Positions 26,963 to 42,180 are shown, numbered from the stretch's first letter. The stretch: 64,000 nucleotides of DNA from Puffinus mauretanicus (GCA_023333565.1 JAJKFH010000374.1:2542001-2606000); one strand, 5' to 3'. The notes: generated by a model not told the origin, from the letters alone. Translations and numbers: made by a program.

Positions 26963-29900
26963 ATTTGACTTGTCATGGTTTTTATGTTGAAGACATTATT
27001 CTTATGTTCTTCTATAGAGCTAGTGCTATATTAAGTTGTAGTATATAGCCTCACTTTCTAAGAAAACAGTAACTTTTGTGTATGTTGTGTTAATTTCTGT
27101 CCTTACTAATACCTGAGTCTTGCAGATTGATGTTTGGGGGGGCAACACTGCATGAATCTACCATGTTATGATTTGTGGCTTTTCTGTGTTCAAATTCATG
27201 ATGCATATCCATGTAGCAGGGAAATAATATATATATTCATCTTCCACTTAAGATAAGTAAAGAAGATGGGCTTCTTTACAATGTTTTCAGATGTTTTTAT
27301 TGTGGCTTTGTTAACAGAGCTATGGTTTGCAAGGACATAAGTAGAGACTGAGGTTGTTGCCTCGCATGCTGTTGGGTTGCCTGGTGCATGCCTTCATTTC
27401 CCGCTGTCTGGAGCCTGTTTCAATTCTTGAATACATTAAATTCTGCTGAATGCTTAAGATGCTCATTAGTTATCTACAGTGAAGGTGCACTAGAACCCTG
27501 AACAAAGCTCTTTTTTAATATACGCTTTCTCAGGCCCACCTTGTTTGCAATTTATTCTCCTTATTGTATGAAAAAAAAAAAAAGGCACTTATGTTATGGA
27601 ATGTTTTAGTAAGTATGTTTGAAAGGCATATGAGAGATGTAGGTCTACACTGGGACATTTCCTACAGAGCTTGACTTGTGACTTAATAAACTTCATTTAT
27701 CTAGGTTCTTAGGCATGCTTTGTAAGGTTAGCAAAAGCAGCTTGCTCTTGCACTTTCTCCTACAGTTAAAATAACTTATATCCATATAACTTTATATCCA
27801 TAGCTAGTGGTGAGGAATGCAAGGTCTGCCTTGGTAAGCTCCAAGCCAGATTCTTTTTAAAGGAATACTAACTCTTTTGGCAGTAAAATATATACACTCG
27901 GAAGATGAATGTGTATTTGATCCTCTTTGAAATAAGGAAAGCAGGGACTGATACAAAATCTGCTCTGGCTTCTAGGTGGCATCTGTACTTTGTTGTTCTC
28001 GTGCAATGTCCTCTAGCTTTGGGATAGATTTAAAAAATAGGAGTGATAGCTGAAGCTGAAATAGTGAAGCTATTGCTGAGTATTAGTGTGTTAATAGTAA
28101 CTATAGTCTTAAACTTTTAATCATGTGGAGACTTGCTACCATATTCCTTGCACTTCGTTCTAGAAGGGACAAATCGCTCTGCTTGTGCACATATGCAAGA
28201 ATTTGTTATCTTAAACCTATGTATGATGCTGTTTTCATATATAGGTCCCTTGTATGCACATTAAAGAAGAAAGCATCTGTACAACTTATTACTATAACAT
28301 TATTTGAATGAAGAACAGGTGTGCAGCGGCTTTGTAGCAGACTTCCTTCACTATACTATCCTTGCCTGAAGTTGGTCTCGGCTAGGATGAAAACAATTTT
28401 CCATGATTCCTATCTCATCCATTCCTAGCATGCTGTCTCTGCAAGAGTTGGCTCAGCAAGCATCAACTCCTGTTCCATGTGTACACAACCCTTGATGTTG
28501 GAAGAAAGCTAGTGATACCACAACTGTTCCCCTTCTGGAAGGGGCACAAGGATGGCTGCACTGAGATCCTTTTTAGTCTATTATCTTATTTCCTGTCATT
28601 CTAGGAGGCCAGAATAAATGCTTATGGGGGAGAGAGTAAGCATAGGTGAACGCAAGTGATAGTCCTCCAGTTCCCAGTTTCCCATCTGCACATTTGGGAA
28701 AGAAGAAAGTATGTTTCACAGAACCTGAGGGATTTCTCTTCCTTTAGTTAGTCTACATCCTTTTAGGAGTCTGGTAAGCCCTTTGCTATGTATTGTTATG
28801 GTATGTCACAGGCTGAGCATGTGTTCTCTGAAGAAATACTTCTGGTTTTGTTTTTGTCTGATTTGGGCTTGGTTTTGAACTTGCTGCCTGTCACTTTCAT
28901 GTGTGTGACAGACAATGTTGGCTTGGTGGTATTCAGAGATAGCAGAATATACATTTACCTTTCCATCTTCACTACTCCTAATTGTCCTTCAGTCTTCTCT
29001 TTTCCAGATTGCAAACAGATTTTCTATTTAATCATTTTTGATGAAAGCTGCTCCATTCCATTTTGTACTAAATGATTTTGTATTGGAGGACTGATGTGAT
29101 GCACAAGGTGTTGGTACATCAGGAACTTCTGCTTTGGTAAATTTTAGAATGAATGTCTGATAATAACGCTTGTTAGGTTCTCTGAGAGTGATAATAGAGA
29201 TGTGAGGTCTACATTTCCTTTACCTGAGCCATATTTGCCAGCATAACACATTTATCTATCTGTCCAGTAATTCTATATTACAGAGTATCAGCATGGTCGA
29301 AAGAGGTCAGCTTACCTGACATAGGTGTAGAACTGTTAAAAATTGTCTCATTTGTTACCTTCTGCTTCTTTTGAAGTTTTAAGTGAGAGATTATGCATGG
29401 TGGTTGCTAGCTCAATTGTTGTCGAATTGATTTCTTGGATATTTACTGTCTGATTATAAAGCTCTATTATTGTTTATGTCACTGAAATGTCCAGTAGCAT
29501 CTTTTACTGACCCTCCAATTTGAAATGAGCTCTCCAGAGTGGGAGCCAGTCTAAGCTCCTCCATGATGAATGTGGATTAAAAAAAAATACATTTAAAAAG
29601 CTTTTCTGCAGTCTTGTCTCTTTCATACTGTTCTTTCTATTCTTTGATCATCTGTTGGCTGTACTATCCCTTTATCAAGATTCCCACTCCTGATGTGTTT
29701 GCAAAAGAATTTGTCGTTAATTTTCCTCAAATAATTTCTCAAGATTTCTCAAAGGCCTTTTCATATTGTCTTACGTTTTTAGCCTGCCAGAATTTTTAAT
29801 ATTACTCAGCTTCTTGAAGGTTGCCTTTTTATTTCTAGTAGCTTTTTATTGATAGTAGTAGCCTTTCTAGTTGCCTTCTGGTAGTTTTTAGCCTTTGGAC

Positions 29901-32900
29901 TGCACCTTCTTGATAGGTGGCAGAGTAATTTCTCAATTTATTGTCTTTAAAGAATTTCTGTTCTGCCTGCAAACATTTGACTTTCAGCTGCTCTTTTTTA
30001 ACATGTAATGTTAAATTATTATGTAATTCCCTTTTTCAGAAGTGCTGTATAGTTGGACCTCTGGTGTCTTACTGCTTTTGTGAGAGTGTCAGTTACCTGT
30101 GAAATTTCATTGTAAACTTGGTTTTTGAATCTCTAACTAGGACGCTAGATGGTGCTGCATTTCCTCAAATTCAAGCTTGGTTGGCTTTGCCTGACTGATG
30201 TATGTAGCCTGTGTCAACAGGCCCTGTAGTTGTACAATTAGTCATTTGTTTTTAATTAGGATGGCACTTGCTGACAGTTTTAAATTAACTCTGCTGCTCA
30301 CCCGTAAGTAGAGATCAAAATATGTTTTGATGTTTATGTAGGCAAAGACCAAGCCCCCAAAAGAGTTAAAGTAAAACAGTATGTGTGCCTTGCATTGTCA
30401 GATTTTGAAATGCATGAACTCCAGACAAACAGCTTTGCTAGTAGCATTAGCTGAAGAATTATGCTGTATAGAATAAATTGTGGTTAACCACTTTGCTGCT
30501 AAGCACTGCTTGGAGAAGAACAGCACGTTGTTGTGTGTGGTATACAAGGCTGCTTCTGCACCCACTGCTTCAAGTGCTAGTTGTATGGCTGTCCAGTAAC
30601 TTCACTGGAGAACTTCATTGCAGTTAAAATTCAGCAGAGGGAACAGTCTGCACTTAGGAATGTATGTACATTAAACTCCTGAAGTGACAAATATTTCAGT
30701 TTATTTCAAGTCACCAATGCTGCTGCCTTTTTGAACCCACAGAAATAGATTTTTGATCCAGTCTACATATTTGAACAAGATAGAATTTTGTTCTAGGTCA
30801 TGTAGGGTTTGGGGGGATGTTTTTTTTTAAAGTTGAACAGAGATTACGTTATGTGTTTCATTCCTATTCCCAGCACAGGACAAACCCAGGATTCGGATAA
30901 TAGGTAAGACTCGAACAGTGTGAGCAATGGCAGACTGCTGCAGGGACTCAGGGTTCGAGAAGCAGAACAGTACTGATCATGTTGGGAGTTCTGCAACAAC
31001 ACTGTCTTCTCTTGGTGCTTCTGTTCTTGTTCTGTAGGCATTGGAAATCTATAACTTGAAATATTTAAGAGAAAGGAGGCTTGTAAGCCCTTAGAATTCC
31101 TATTAGAACTATAGCACTGGGAAGGGAGCTGATTCAGTGCAAGATGACAAATGTTGTGCATTGTTTTTTGCACTGATGATGACATGTACAGAAAATCCCA
31201 TCAGGCTTATTAAGGTTTAAGGCATTCATGCCAAGATCATTGATGGGCTGAATACATCATTGCTGAGGGTGTAGGACTCCCATGTTTCTAAACAGGAAGC
31301 TGCTTTCATATACTAAACAAAAAGAATGGGAAAGAAAAATAGAAAGTTCTACAGAAAATTGAAGCACAGTGTCCAAGCCAGCCTTTTTTGGGGGGGAAAG
31401 AATGGGTGGAAGGAAGAGAATAGATGATGTGGGTTGGAGCGGAAAACAAGAACCACTGACGGAAAAAGATGTAGTCAGAAACCCTGTTTATGAGTGAATT
31501 TTTTCATTGTTACCCAAATTAGTTTGAATGGAACAGAGGCCCACTCCCAAATTTTGGAAACTTAGGCCAAAAAGCGTATTTAGTTTGACAATGGCATTTG
31601 ATTGGTTTATGATGTGACTGCCTGCAACAGCAAGGGACTAGGCGTGCTGACTGTCTGTGTGGGTGGACAAACTATTGAAGAAAACACTGCATGAGCCTTT
31701 GGAAGAGTTGGGTAATGACTGATCATGAAGGGGGGTTTTAGCAATGTTTTCTTCTGTATGGTGCATGATAAAAATGGAGTCTTACTTACTCAAGGTGCAT
31801 ACAGAAATCTTTAGAAGAGATCAGAATATTCCAATGTAAGCACATTTTGTGAATTAGAAGGATGTTATTTGATCCAGAGTATGTACAGTGTTCCTTAGTC
31901 TTATACATTTTTGTATTCTGAAAGTAAGGGATAGCGTAAACTTTAAATGGAAAAGATAAATTTTCTTCTTTGTAAAGATAATAAAGTATTCATGTGGCAA
32001 CATAAAATATTTCTAGAAAACTGGTATAGTTCCAGAAATTTCAGTAAGCCTAATCTGTGTTATATATTTAGATTATAAAATATCTTTAATGCCTCAAGTA
32101 ATTGATGCATTTCCAGTTTTTCTTCGGTTTTAATGATGAAAATTGCTCTAGGTTTTTAGAACCATTTTTTTAATTAATTGTCTGATAAAGACCTATGCTT
32201 TATGCATCTGTGCTGGCTAAACATGACACTCTTTGATAACAGTCTGTGGGTTCCTGTCATCCAAAACCCATGTCAGTACATAGTTGCTCTCTGCAGTAGA
32301 TGATCTAGTGTTTTGCTCAGCCTGTTTCCGGATGATTTGAGCAAGGAACTTTCACCAGTGTCTTTAAACTGTTTGACAAGTGGAAGCCTCAATTCCATAA
32401 ACTCTATTGTGATAGTGGATCAATTTTAGCCTCTAAAGGAGACCTTAGTGCTGCAGGTGCCTTAGTCCTGTTCCTTTCTCACAGCACTTGGCTGTTGCAC
32501 AGAAAGGTTGTAATCTTTGTTGGTAAGGAGGTTGCAAAAGCCTTTGCTAGCAGAGTTTATTAAATTATTCATAGCCTGATCAGTACCTAATAGAACTCAC
32601 AGTTGTGGCACTTCTGCTATAGTAAATTTTCATTTGCTCTTCTTGAATCCACTAAATTGTTGGGCAGTAAAACATCTAGTTCTGTGTAAATCATTGCATC
32701 AAATGTGTATGTTACTGGAGCCTGTCACTTAATGCTAATCAGGGTGAAAGGCTGTGTAAAATTTTGACCAAGGAAGTCACGTAATCCCTTCCCCAATCTG
32801 TTCTATGGAAATCACAAAGAACTTTCATGAAAGCAGACTTTTTCCTTTTAAAAAGAAGAAAGTATGCTGCTCTAAATGTAAGTTAAAATATGTAGAATAT

Positions 32901-35900
32901 TAAGTATAAAGCCTATAGTTGTCGTAATTGAGTGCATTACTGAATTCTTCCAGAGCCTTCAAATTTCAGTGGCAGGGAAAAAATTTGAAACAAGTAAATG
33001 GTGCTCCAAATCTTGATTTCTTTAAATAACCTCTGCATCAGATGACTGTAACTTTGTCACTCATCCTTAGCATATAATTGTGCTGATTAAGTTGGCTTTT
33101 TATGCTGTAAAGGTGACACAGGCTAGGTAGACCTAATTATGTTTTTTGCAGCTGGTAACTGTTACTAGTTCATCCTGTGCTGTAGGTGGTGTGGTAAAGC
33201 AGTGTGTTGTAATTTGTTCTGTAGCACCTATATTTAGTACTTTTCAGTAAAACAGTTGCCTCCCCCAACTGCCCAGATGTTGCATTCCAGTGGTTAGCAG
33301 AAGTCTGAGGAAGAAATGAGATACCAGCAGATAACATCTGAGAGCTAATTTGATTTGTTCTACATTTGTAATGCATTCCTCCAAGCTAAATTCTTGTTGA
33401 CTGAGGTGCTGCTTATAAAAGGCAAGAGATCCAAAGCTCTGCTGCAGCCCAGGAGAATACACTATAGTTAAATGGAACATGACTCTTAACAATTTTTTTT
33501 ATCCCAAACCTTCCGATCGTTACTGCTGCCTGTTGGTGTAACTCAAATATTCAGAGTTGCTTCTGTACTAATGCGGTCCTATCCATAAAGCACAGGCTCT
33601 AATCTCAGTACCAGCTAATGGAGATTTTCCTTGTGATTAAATGTTAAGCCTTTAGAACTTTTGTCCTGCATTCATTCCCTGAAAACCAACCTAAAGCCAG
33701 CAGTGCTATATGCACGGTTTCCAGATTCACAACATCCTGTGAGTCACACAAGAGATCTGTCAGCTGTATTCAATCCTAAAGCCAGCTGTCATAGCTACTT
33801 TTTCTTTCTTGAGACAGTGTGATGTCTATACGATGATTTTTCCCCCCCCCCCTCATGTGCAGTCTCATGAATCAAGGAGAAATATTTTACATGTGGTGTT
33901 TCAGGTGTTGAATATGAAGTTTACTGTGTAATTTTCCATTACTTCTGTTTTCCTCTCATTTTCTTTCATTCTTGTGAAGGGCTCTGACATCTCTGGGATG
34001 AAACTTCCTGGGCAGGCGTTTTTCCATCTTACTCTTATCTTTCTGATACCAGTTTTGATACAGAGCTCTGAAAAGAGGGTGAGCGCTGTTCTTTGACTGG
34101 CACAGCTGCGCAGAGAAGACAGTCAGTCACACAGAGAAATAGTAGTATCATCACACTTACAAGAGTGATCTGCTGGTTCTTGATCCAGTGCCTCTTCTAC
34201 TGTCTGGATTCTTTCCGTGCAGTTCTGTTTCTTATAATCTTGATTTCTTTTTTGAAAAGGATGCAAGCTATACATCTGATTCGATACAGGTGACTCATTT
34301 GATCACAAAAAAGTAAATTTTAAGGATGTAAACAAAAACACTGACCAAATCTCCCTCGCATTTTCCTTCTTTTGTACCCTATAGCTAGTTAAGTTGTCAG
34401 CTTCAAGAGTATACTCTAGTATGTTCTTTATTGTGACTGATAGGTTTTTTCTCTTCTGTTCTCCTCTAACTAGTATTTAGTTTTTTTAAAAGAAAAAAGC
34501 AATCTTAAACATCAGTGAACACTTAAACATGTTGAAGCTTCTGTAGACACTGATCTCAGAGAAGACATGTCAGTAAAGTTGGCATTAGTGGACATCTGCC
34601 ACATCAAGCAAATCTCAAACTCTTTTTAAACTACAGTGACAAACTGCAGTTGTAGTTTTGAGCTGATGATAATCTCAACATACTAGTAGGAGAAATGTCA
34701 GGTACATGACTTCCTTCTCAAAAAAACCTATTCTTATCAGCTATTTCATAAAGAAGTGCAGCTGCGTAAGGAAGATTTAACTTTTGGCCTGTTCAAAACA
34801 TGCAGGTACATCTCTGAAACATTTGTTTTCTGTTCAAGGTTTTTCTACCTTAGGAAGTCCTCCTCTTGTGCTGAAGGGAAGGTGTTAGACTGTGAGTTGC
34901 AGAGCATCCTTTGAACTAATTGTCCACCCACTTGTTTTTTTGTTTAATGTAAGCCTTGTCTGTGGCATCAGCAGTTGCATTGTGCTAATGTTAGTCATTA
35001 ATCCCTAGGATTTTTATTTCTTATGAGAATTAAATCATGGCTGAATATCTAAAGCCATAGAGTTCTGCATGCAAAAAGTACATCAAAATGTTTGAAAACT
35101 TTTTTGAGTCTGGCTCCAAAATTTTCACTGTCCAGAGATGTAACATATATGTGGTCTTTGTAGTATTTCCTTCTTCTAGCTGGAGATGAACCTCCTTCTT
35201 CCTGCATAGCTCTGCTCAGGGATATTCTAGTCTTGGAGGAAAATTTATTTTGTGTTTCCACTCTTGAAACCCACTGTTACAGCACTGCTTGAGTTCTCAT
35301 CTCCTGCATGCCTAGCTGATAGGTGCAAGTGTGTGTGATGGATGAGGGAGAATTTCCAGGAATTTTTAAGTTTTTCAGTGCTTGCTGATAAAAGTGCTCG
35401 CAGGGCCTAAGTAGGAATTGTTTGCAGTGTCTGAACAGCATGGGGAACTGACACAGGTAGATGTGTAGCTTTAACCTGAATCGATTCTCTGGTCAGTTCA
35501 GGGAACAGGAGCTGCTTAAGCCAGCACTGCAATTGGGGGAAAATGTTCATTAAGCTACTGATTAAAGTAAAATCGAGTCCCCTTACTGAAGAGTGGAGGT
35601 TTCAGAGTTCCCTCTTTAGCTTGTTAGTACTGATACGAAGCAGGAATATATACAAGAGAGTTCAGAAGAACTGAACATGGTGGGAATTGTGGTTCAAAAA
35701 AGAATTCCCAGGGGGTATATGGAAGTTATCCCCACTTATCATACTTAGGCTGTTAAAGGTTTAGGCATTTTAAAAAACAAAAAACCCCTCAGCTAAACAT
35801 TGACATTTAAAAGACTGTTCAATTGAAATTTGAGATGAATGTTCAATAGTTTGTTTGGTTTTTTTCTTATTTCATCAGGAGATATTCACCCATGTCTTAT

Positions 35901-36575
35901 ACAGCAGAATTGTGAGATTCCTATACAGAGAGGTTGTAAACAGAGCATGAAAATACATGATGTAAGCAGCCAATTTGCCTTGAGCAGTTTTTTCTCTTCC
36001 ACAGGGCCCTGTTGCATAACTGTTCCCTTCAGTCTGGCTCTGGTGTTTATGGGCTGGATGGTACGTGAGAAACTAATCAGAACATTTTTCACTTCCAGAT
36101 TTCTCCAGAAATTCCTAGTCCTTACAAGTTCTGCATGTAGTAATAGCATCCAGAGAAGCAAGGGTTAATTTCCATAGGATTCCCTCCCAGTGTTTTCTCC
36201 AAATAAATACTGTTTATAAGTTAGGAATGAACTTAGTATTTTGTGTTCTTTGAACAGTAAGCTTGGGACAAGAGGCTTTGTCTTATCTCTTTTTTTTTTT
36301 TTACTGTTCTGCTGTTCTAGGGAGTTGTGTAGGGTGATTGCTAATCCTTGGTGTGTGTCTAAGAGCAGCAGAAGCAATTACTGAAGGTCATGCTGACCTC
36401 GGGCTAGGTTCCTTTTGTTTTTAGGTTGCTTATTAGTTACCCTTCTAACCCAACATCCTTTGTTTCAGACAGAAAGCCATTGCAGGAATGCAATAGCAAG
36501 GGAAGGAGGAATGCTTCATTCATAAATCTGAGAGCATTTACAAAGGAGGCTATAAATTATTATCTAATTTCTTTC
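26963..36575. other. Intergenic region downstream of LSM3, part 1
   Basis: 9.6 kb of AT-rich sequence with frequent stops in all frames. Short open frames (for example 28788-29075, 30844-31185 minus, 35839-36168) show no domain, no family match and no matching splice signals. Homopolymers occur at 27571-27583 (A), 33842-33852 (C) and about 36290-36302 (T). No RNA gene was recognised. Unannotated lncRNA exons cannot be excluded. Confidence 0.6.
33842..33852 (+). repeat. Poly(C) tract, 11 bases
   Basis: An uninterrupted run of C after a short T run, unusual in this AT-rich region. It is probably a mutable mononucleotide repeat. Confidence 0.8.
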
Positions 36576-36666
36576 ATCTGAAGAAAAGAAAGCAGGATAT
36601 TGCAATTAAACATTTTGTTCAAGATTGCATGCTGAGACCATGGCAGAGCTGCAAATAGGGTACATT
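36576..36666 (-). repeat. MIR-like SINE fragment
   Basis: CATCTGAAGAAAAGAAAGCA, then TTTTGTTCAAGATTGCATG and GGCAGAGCTGCAAATAGGG follow the order of the reverse-oriented MIR core (CAGATGAGGAAACTGAG, CTTGCCCAAGGTCACACAG, GGCAGAGCCGGGATT). It is strongly decayed. Confidence 0.35.
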
Positions 36667-39615
36667 GGTGTCCTCTGTAAAGGGTCTCTTAAATCCTAGA
36701 GCCCAGTAATGCAGGCTGCACCATGAGTACATGGATCATTGTTTCCACTATTATGCTGGTAACATGGAGGAAGCTGGTACCTCCAGTACTGAAGGTATTG
36801 GAGGAGGAATTAAACTGAACCTATAGGGTAAAATTTAGTTTCCTTCAATACATAATGCAAATAAAAGTGAGTAATGTTAGTAGAAAATAAGTTTCAGTTT
36901 TAAGATTTCTATGTGGGTTTAATATTAAAAAGATGAAAATATATTTTTAAGTGTCAGTCTTAAAAAAAAAATCTATCCTGAATAACTCAATCTCTTTCTC
37001 TACAGAGGGCTGATAGTGGTTGAGCATACTGCTGTAAAGTTCAAGTCAACAAAAGGTAACTCAAAAGACAAAATAGAATGCTAGGCTAAGAACCAAGAGG
37101 TGATCCTCAGATTTGGTCCAAGATTTGGGAAAAAGAAATTGCGAATTTATTCTGATCCTTTCTTATTCTATTGCCACAGCTAAATAACTGGGGTGTCATT
37201 AGGACAACTGATACTTGTATAAGGACTTTTGTACTGGTAGCTCTGGATCTACACTAGGCAGTGAACTGACTTGATTGAAATGCTTGGCATGCAAACTCTG
37301 TGTCTCTGCATTTCAGTCTGTTCTTAGCTATTTCACAGGTGTATTGAGAACTTGTCTGTAACATTTTTTAATAGTAAGATACCATATCTGTTTTAATTAT
37401 AAGAATAACTTTCCACTGGCAATCTGGGAAGGTAGATTATGCTACCAGGTCTCTTCATTAGGGTTATACCATGAAGTCCTGTAAAGGTATTAGAGATACA
37501 GCTGCAGTTGCATTTATTCAAGCTTCATTTTTCTAACACTCCTTGTTGTTTAACACGGGGTTATATGATATAAATTATCTACTGCCAAAATTCCCATGTT
37601 TATGTGAAACTTTGCATTACCTTATTCCTTGTTGTCTTTTCAGACATCTTTCCAACCAAGCATATACTCAATTTTGATATGATTTTGGTTGTGTACATTG
37701 GATTTTGGTGATGTAGGAGGGGAAAGCACTTGGCTTGTATTTTTTAGTGACTTGTAAATATTAGCATAGGATGTACATTACATGAGAATGCAGTTCATCA
37801 AGAATCAGCAAACTGATGGGTGAATATGTACACTGTCAGTTACTAACATCTGAACAAGATGCAGCACTGTGGGAACCTTGCTTGTTAGGTAAGTTACACT
37901 TAGGTCTCACCCTCTTGAAATCCAAACTAAGCCCCCCACCCCTTGAGTACTTAAAGATACAGCAAGCTGGGAGCCTCCTCGATTGCGGTGTGACAGTACA
38001 GCTCACAGAACGTACAGGCCCTAGCATGTGATATGCATTAGGTTGGAGCAGGATGGAGCACTGCATGTTGAGATCCTATAGTCTCTGTGGGCTGTACCTC
38101 GGGGTGCTGAAGATGAAAGCTTCAACAGTGTGAAGCTCTGCGTGGGCTGTGTTTGGCCCACAGGCTATGTTCACCATCCCTCATGTTCACTGGAATGTAG
38201 AACTTTCCAGCCTAATAGAGATGGTGTTTGTTTTTTTAACTGTTTAACAAAATAGAACTTGTAATTATCTGACCCTAAGTGGGAGTCGCTTAAAATGCAT
38301 TAGTCGAGGCCAAAGGAATTTCCATTTCACCCATCGCTCACACTAACACTCGTTCTAAGCTCTTCTATGTTGAGAAACCGCCAACTCAACTGCGGGTGAA
38401 CCGTCTTTACTGGCATGATGTTGCTCAGATTCATGCCAGGCATTCTCACTTTAGACTCGGATTTTTACACAGTAACCCTGCGTATCCCTTGGGTACACTT
38501 TTACACAAGTGTGAAGTCCCTGCTTAGCTCTGTGCCTTCTTTGAATCTTCAGGCTGAATTGATAAACCACAGCACCCAAGCTTATCCCCTGTGGCTTCAC
38601 CAAGGAGACTTAAATAAATTCTGAATAAGTTTTACTTTTTAGAGAAATGAGGCAAGCAGTTGAGAAGAGCCTTGCAGCTAGACAAGATAACTCCTGTAAA
38701 ATAAACCAGAATTCACTGGTTATCTGAATTTAAGTGCAATGTCAAATTATTTTCAACAAGGGTTCAGAACACGAAGTTTGTGTCTGGTAGAGTCCAGCTT
38801 CTTTGGCATACTGACAGTGGCTTCATCCTTCTCTCCTGCTCTCCGTAAAGAGTTTCTCTCCATATTTGTTAAGAAGTCCCTTTGAAGGTGGTTGGGAATT
38901 CACTTTTAAAAGTCAGTGTTTGATACTCAAAACTTCTACTGTTTTTGGCAAAATATCCTGTCACAGATGTAATGTTCCGTTCAAATCTGTAGGGGACAAT
39001 GTTCAGCTTGGGTTTAGATGAATGTAAGCATCTGCCCAATCTCCTTATCTTCCAGACCAAGGAATACAAGGAGGCTTTGTCTTCCTTGTCCTTACAGAAA
39101 GCATCTACAAAGGTGATGCAGCATAAAAAGCTATCATAATACAAAATATTCTTAATATGGGATTATGTGAACGACCAAATGCAATGGAGGAGGGAAAACC
39201 GTATGTGTGCAGCAGTTCTGCCTGGCTAGCCTTGTGGCCTTAATGACTCGATGATCAGGGTGGGAAGTATTTTTCCTGTTTTTCTCCTGGAACTTCTCTG
39301 ATCAATAGACTTTCCAATAGTTACACGATGGAATGACAAAAATGATCCTGTTTCCTAAGAAATGTCTCTGGTGGCAAAGATTTTAAAGGTCTGGGAGTTT
39401 CCCTATTGTATTTAATGGGGCCTTTGGCTCATAAACACATTAAACAAAGAAACAATAGATCCCTAGGGGAATTTTAAAAGCTGAAGTGTAGGAACTTTAA
39501 TAATATTATGAGGACCTAATATGTCTGATGTGGGAACTTAAATCTGAGGCAAGAATTACGAAAAGAATGTTTGAAGTGAAGATTTAATTACATGATTTAT
39601 TGTTAATCGTTTATT

Positions 39616-39740
39616 ATTATATATACAGTGCCAGGGGCACTCCTGGTGCTTTACAGATGATTACAGAATAGCAATTCCCAGATCAAAGATCTTGATCATG
39701 CAATCTTTATTCATGTAAATATTCCCCATGGTGCCTGATC
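39616..39740 (-). repeat. Ancient amniote SINE-like relic
   Basis: TTATTATTATATATACAGTGCC then GTGCTTTACAGATGATTACA resembles the 3' part of old MIR-related elements (TATTATTATTATATAGCGCC, GTGCTTTACAAA) common in reptile genomes. The following GATCTTGATCATGCAATC stretch resembles another recurrent sauropsid repeat whose name I do not recall with certainty. Confidence 0.3.
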
Positions 39741-41544
39741 TTGTTCCATGTTAAAACTCAATAATCTCCCCCAACACAGCCCATCATAGACAATTAAAAG
39801 AACTTCAGCAAGAGAACACTGATTAATTATCCTCCCCAGAACACTGAATATTTTGGTGCCATATATTGTATGGATAAAAGATATCTATTGTGTTTTAGCA
39901 AACCTCACATTTTTCTGCAGCTTTAATTCTTAATTACAGTGTCAGCAAACATTAAGATTATTTCCATGATAGAATCGGCTTATTTCTGGAAGAAAAAAGT
40001 CCACTGGCTTGTCCCCATATGTTTCAGACCCTGTTGAATTAATGGAGCCAATTTACTTGCATATAATTGTTCCCTCAGTGACCAGTATAAAAGTTTCACC
40101 TTCAAAGACAGATGCTGAATGTGAAATACTCCTGTGAGTTATACAGATGCTGAAATCTCTATTTGCAGAAGGTTCTGCTTTTCTTTGTTTCGTCCTGTGA
40201 CACTTTGCACTCCACTGGAAATGCCACCAATGAGCAATGCACTTAGATGGTTTTCTTATTCTTCAGCTGAAATGGCTGTTGTTTATCCAATGGGTTGCTG
40301 TAGGCAGCCACAGAAGTGAACACAACTTTTGCAGCCATCTTTTGGCTTATGTCTCTGAGACATAACAGCTCTGGTGGGGAGAGATTGAGACAATTGTGTG
40401 CAGAAGGCAAAGGAGGCTTTTTTTTTTCCCTCCATCTGTTACAGAATTTTAATATAGCTTTTTGCAGCATGCTGTCCCATTGCTGTAAAAGCAGTGGCAT
40501 GTAGCACAGAGAAGGGTATTCTGGCTAGCGATGTGTGATGATCTACATGCCCAAGATTCCAGTGTAGTGATCAGGATTCAGATTCCTATCTGAATATCGT
40601 TGGTCTAGACAGTGGGTAGGGAGTATTGCTAGAGGAGGCAGTTTGGTTGATACCCAACATTGCCTGCTCTTGAAAACACTTTTTTTCTTTCAAAGTTGTG
40701 TTTAATCATTAAGATTTAAACAGTTTAAGGTGTCATATAATTACCCAGGATGTTAATGAAGTCTAGTACTTAATGCAGGAATGAGCAATGAACGTTGCTC
40801 TGTCCAGTAGCTGGCTGGCACTGACCGATTTTGTGTTTACAGCTAGTAACAGGGAAGCACTTTTTCGTGCAACTCCTAATTACATTTAGAAACTTACTGC
40901 CACGAGATGGTGTGGAGGTTAGAAGTCTATATAGATTAAAAATGGGACTAGTGTAATTTATGGAGGGTAGGTCCATTAATGACTGTTAAACACAATAGTT
41001 CTGGTGTGATCTCTCAGTCCTAAACTGTTGTTTGCTGGAGAGTAGGAGGATGTCCCTGGGGAAGAATTGCTCTATATACACACCCTGTTTCTTATACTCT
41101 TTACCTTACTGTTGAAAACAATGCACTGGGCTAAAGGGAGATGTCAGCTGGCTCAGCGTCATTGTTCTTACATTCTCACGTGTTCCAGGTTCTTGGAAAC
41201 TTCTGATTTCAGACCCTAATAGTGTGGCTCATAGCATTATTAATCCTCCTTGTATTGTATTCATAGCCACACAACCCTTCCTCAACTCCCTAACTCCTGT
41301 CTCAGCGTGCCTAGCGTTGAATTCTCAAGAAGGGCTGGTCTGTAGTTGCTACCAATTCTACACATAAAATTCTGACTCCCCCTGAACCATTGACAAACCT
41401 TCAGAGGGACTGGAGATTCACTGCAGTCATGGATCCCTTGGAGATTGCTCAGATTCAGCAGCGAACAAATGCTGACTAACCTGCATAGTTCCCTTCTAGC
41501 TCTCTCCTAAATGCTTTGGCAATAAGCAGTTTTGATATACGAAG

Positions 41545-41625
41545 TTGAAGTATGGCTATGAAGTGATTTACTTAAGGTACAAGTGAAGGAATTATGAACC
41601 AGAATTAGGATTATCTAGACACAGA
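41545..41625 (-). repeat. MIR-like SINE fragment
   Basis: GAAGTGATTTACTTAAGGTAC, then GAACCAGAATTAGGATTAT, matches the order of reverse-oriented MIR (AAGTGACTTGCCCAAGGTCAC, then GAGCCAGGAATAGAACC). Moderately diverged and short. Confidence 0.35.
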
Positions 41626-42180
41626 ATGTCAAGTTTCTGGCCAAATAATACAATAGCACTTTTGGAGGGCTTCTAAACCGTGTAATATTATATTAAGGAT
41701 CAGCTTTACAGTCACAGGCAGGTTTGGCTGTCATCAGCAGAAGACATCCCTGCCTTCCCCTCTGTTTTCCCCCTTTTCTTTTCTGAGCTATCACAGTTCC
41801 CAGTCTAACATATTAGCAAAGACTGCAGCTAATTTTAGTTTACGTGAATAAAACAAGCTGTATTGCATGATAACTGAATAGGACTGTGTATACCATTCAG
41901 TCCTCCTTGTTGTGAGACCTGTGAACTCTGGCATAAAAATGGTGTAAACAGATGGGAATGATAACTGCTTCAGCTCCCACAGCTACATCCACCTCTGATC
42001 GTAAGCCAGAGACCTTATAGTGCAAAATCATTTGGGAGTGGGACAGACTCATCCCATAGGTCGGATACAGTCTGTAGGCTGTCACTTTCTCTGATCTAGA
42101 CAGCTGTGGTATTCAGGTCTAGTCAGAAGGCCCCTAAACATGCTAATTTTTGTTAATTATTCTTGTGCATATTCTGGTAG

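Noticed and set aside
36855..36862. ATGCAAAT octamer (POU factor site)
   Set aside because: An 8-bp match is expected by chance in 64 kb of AT-rich DNA, and no neighbouring promoter features are visible.
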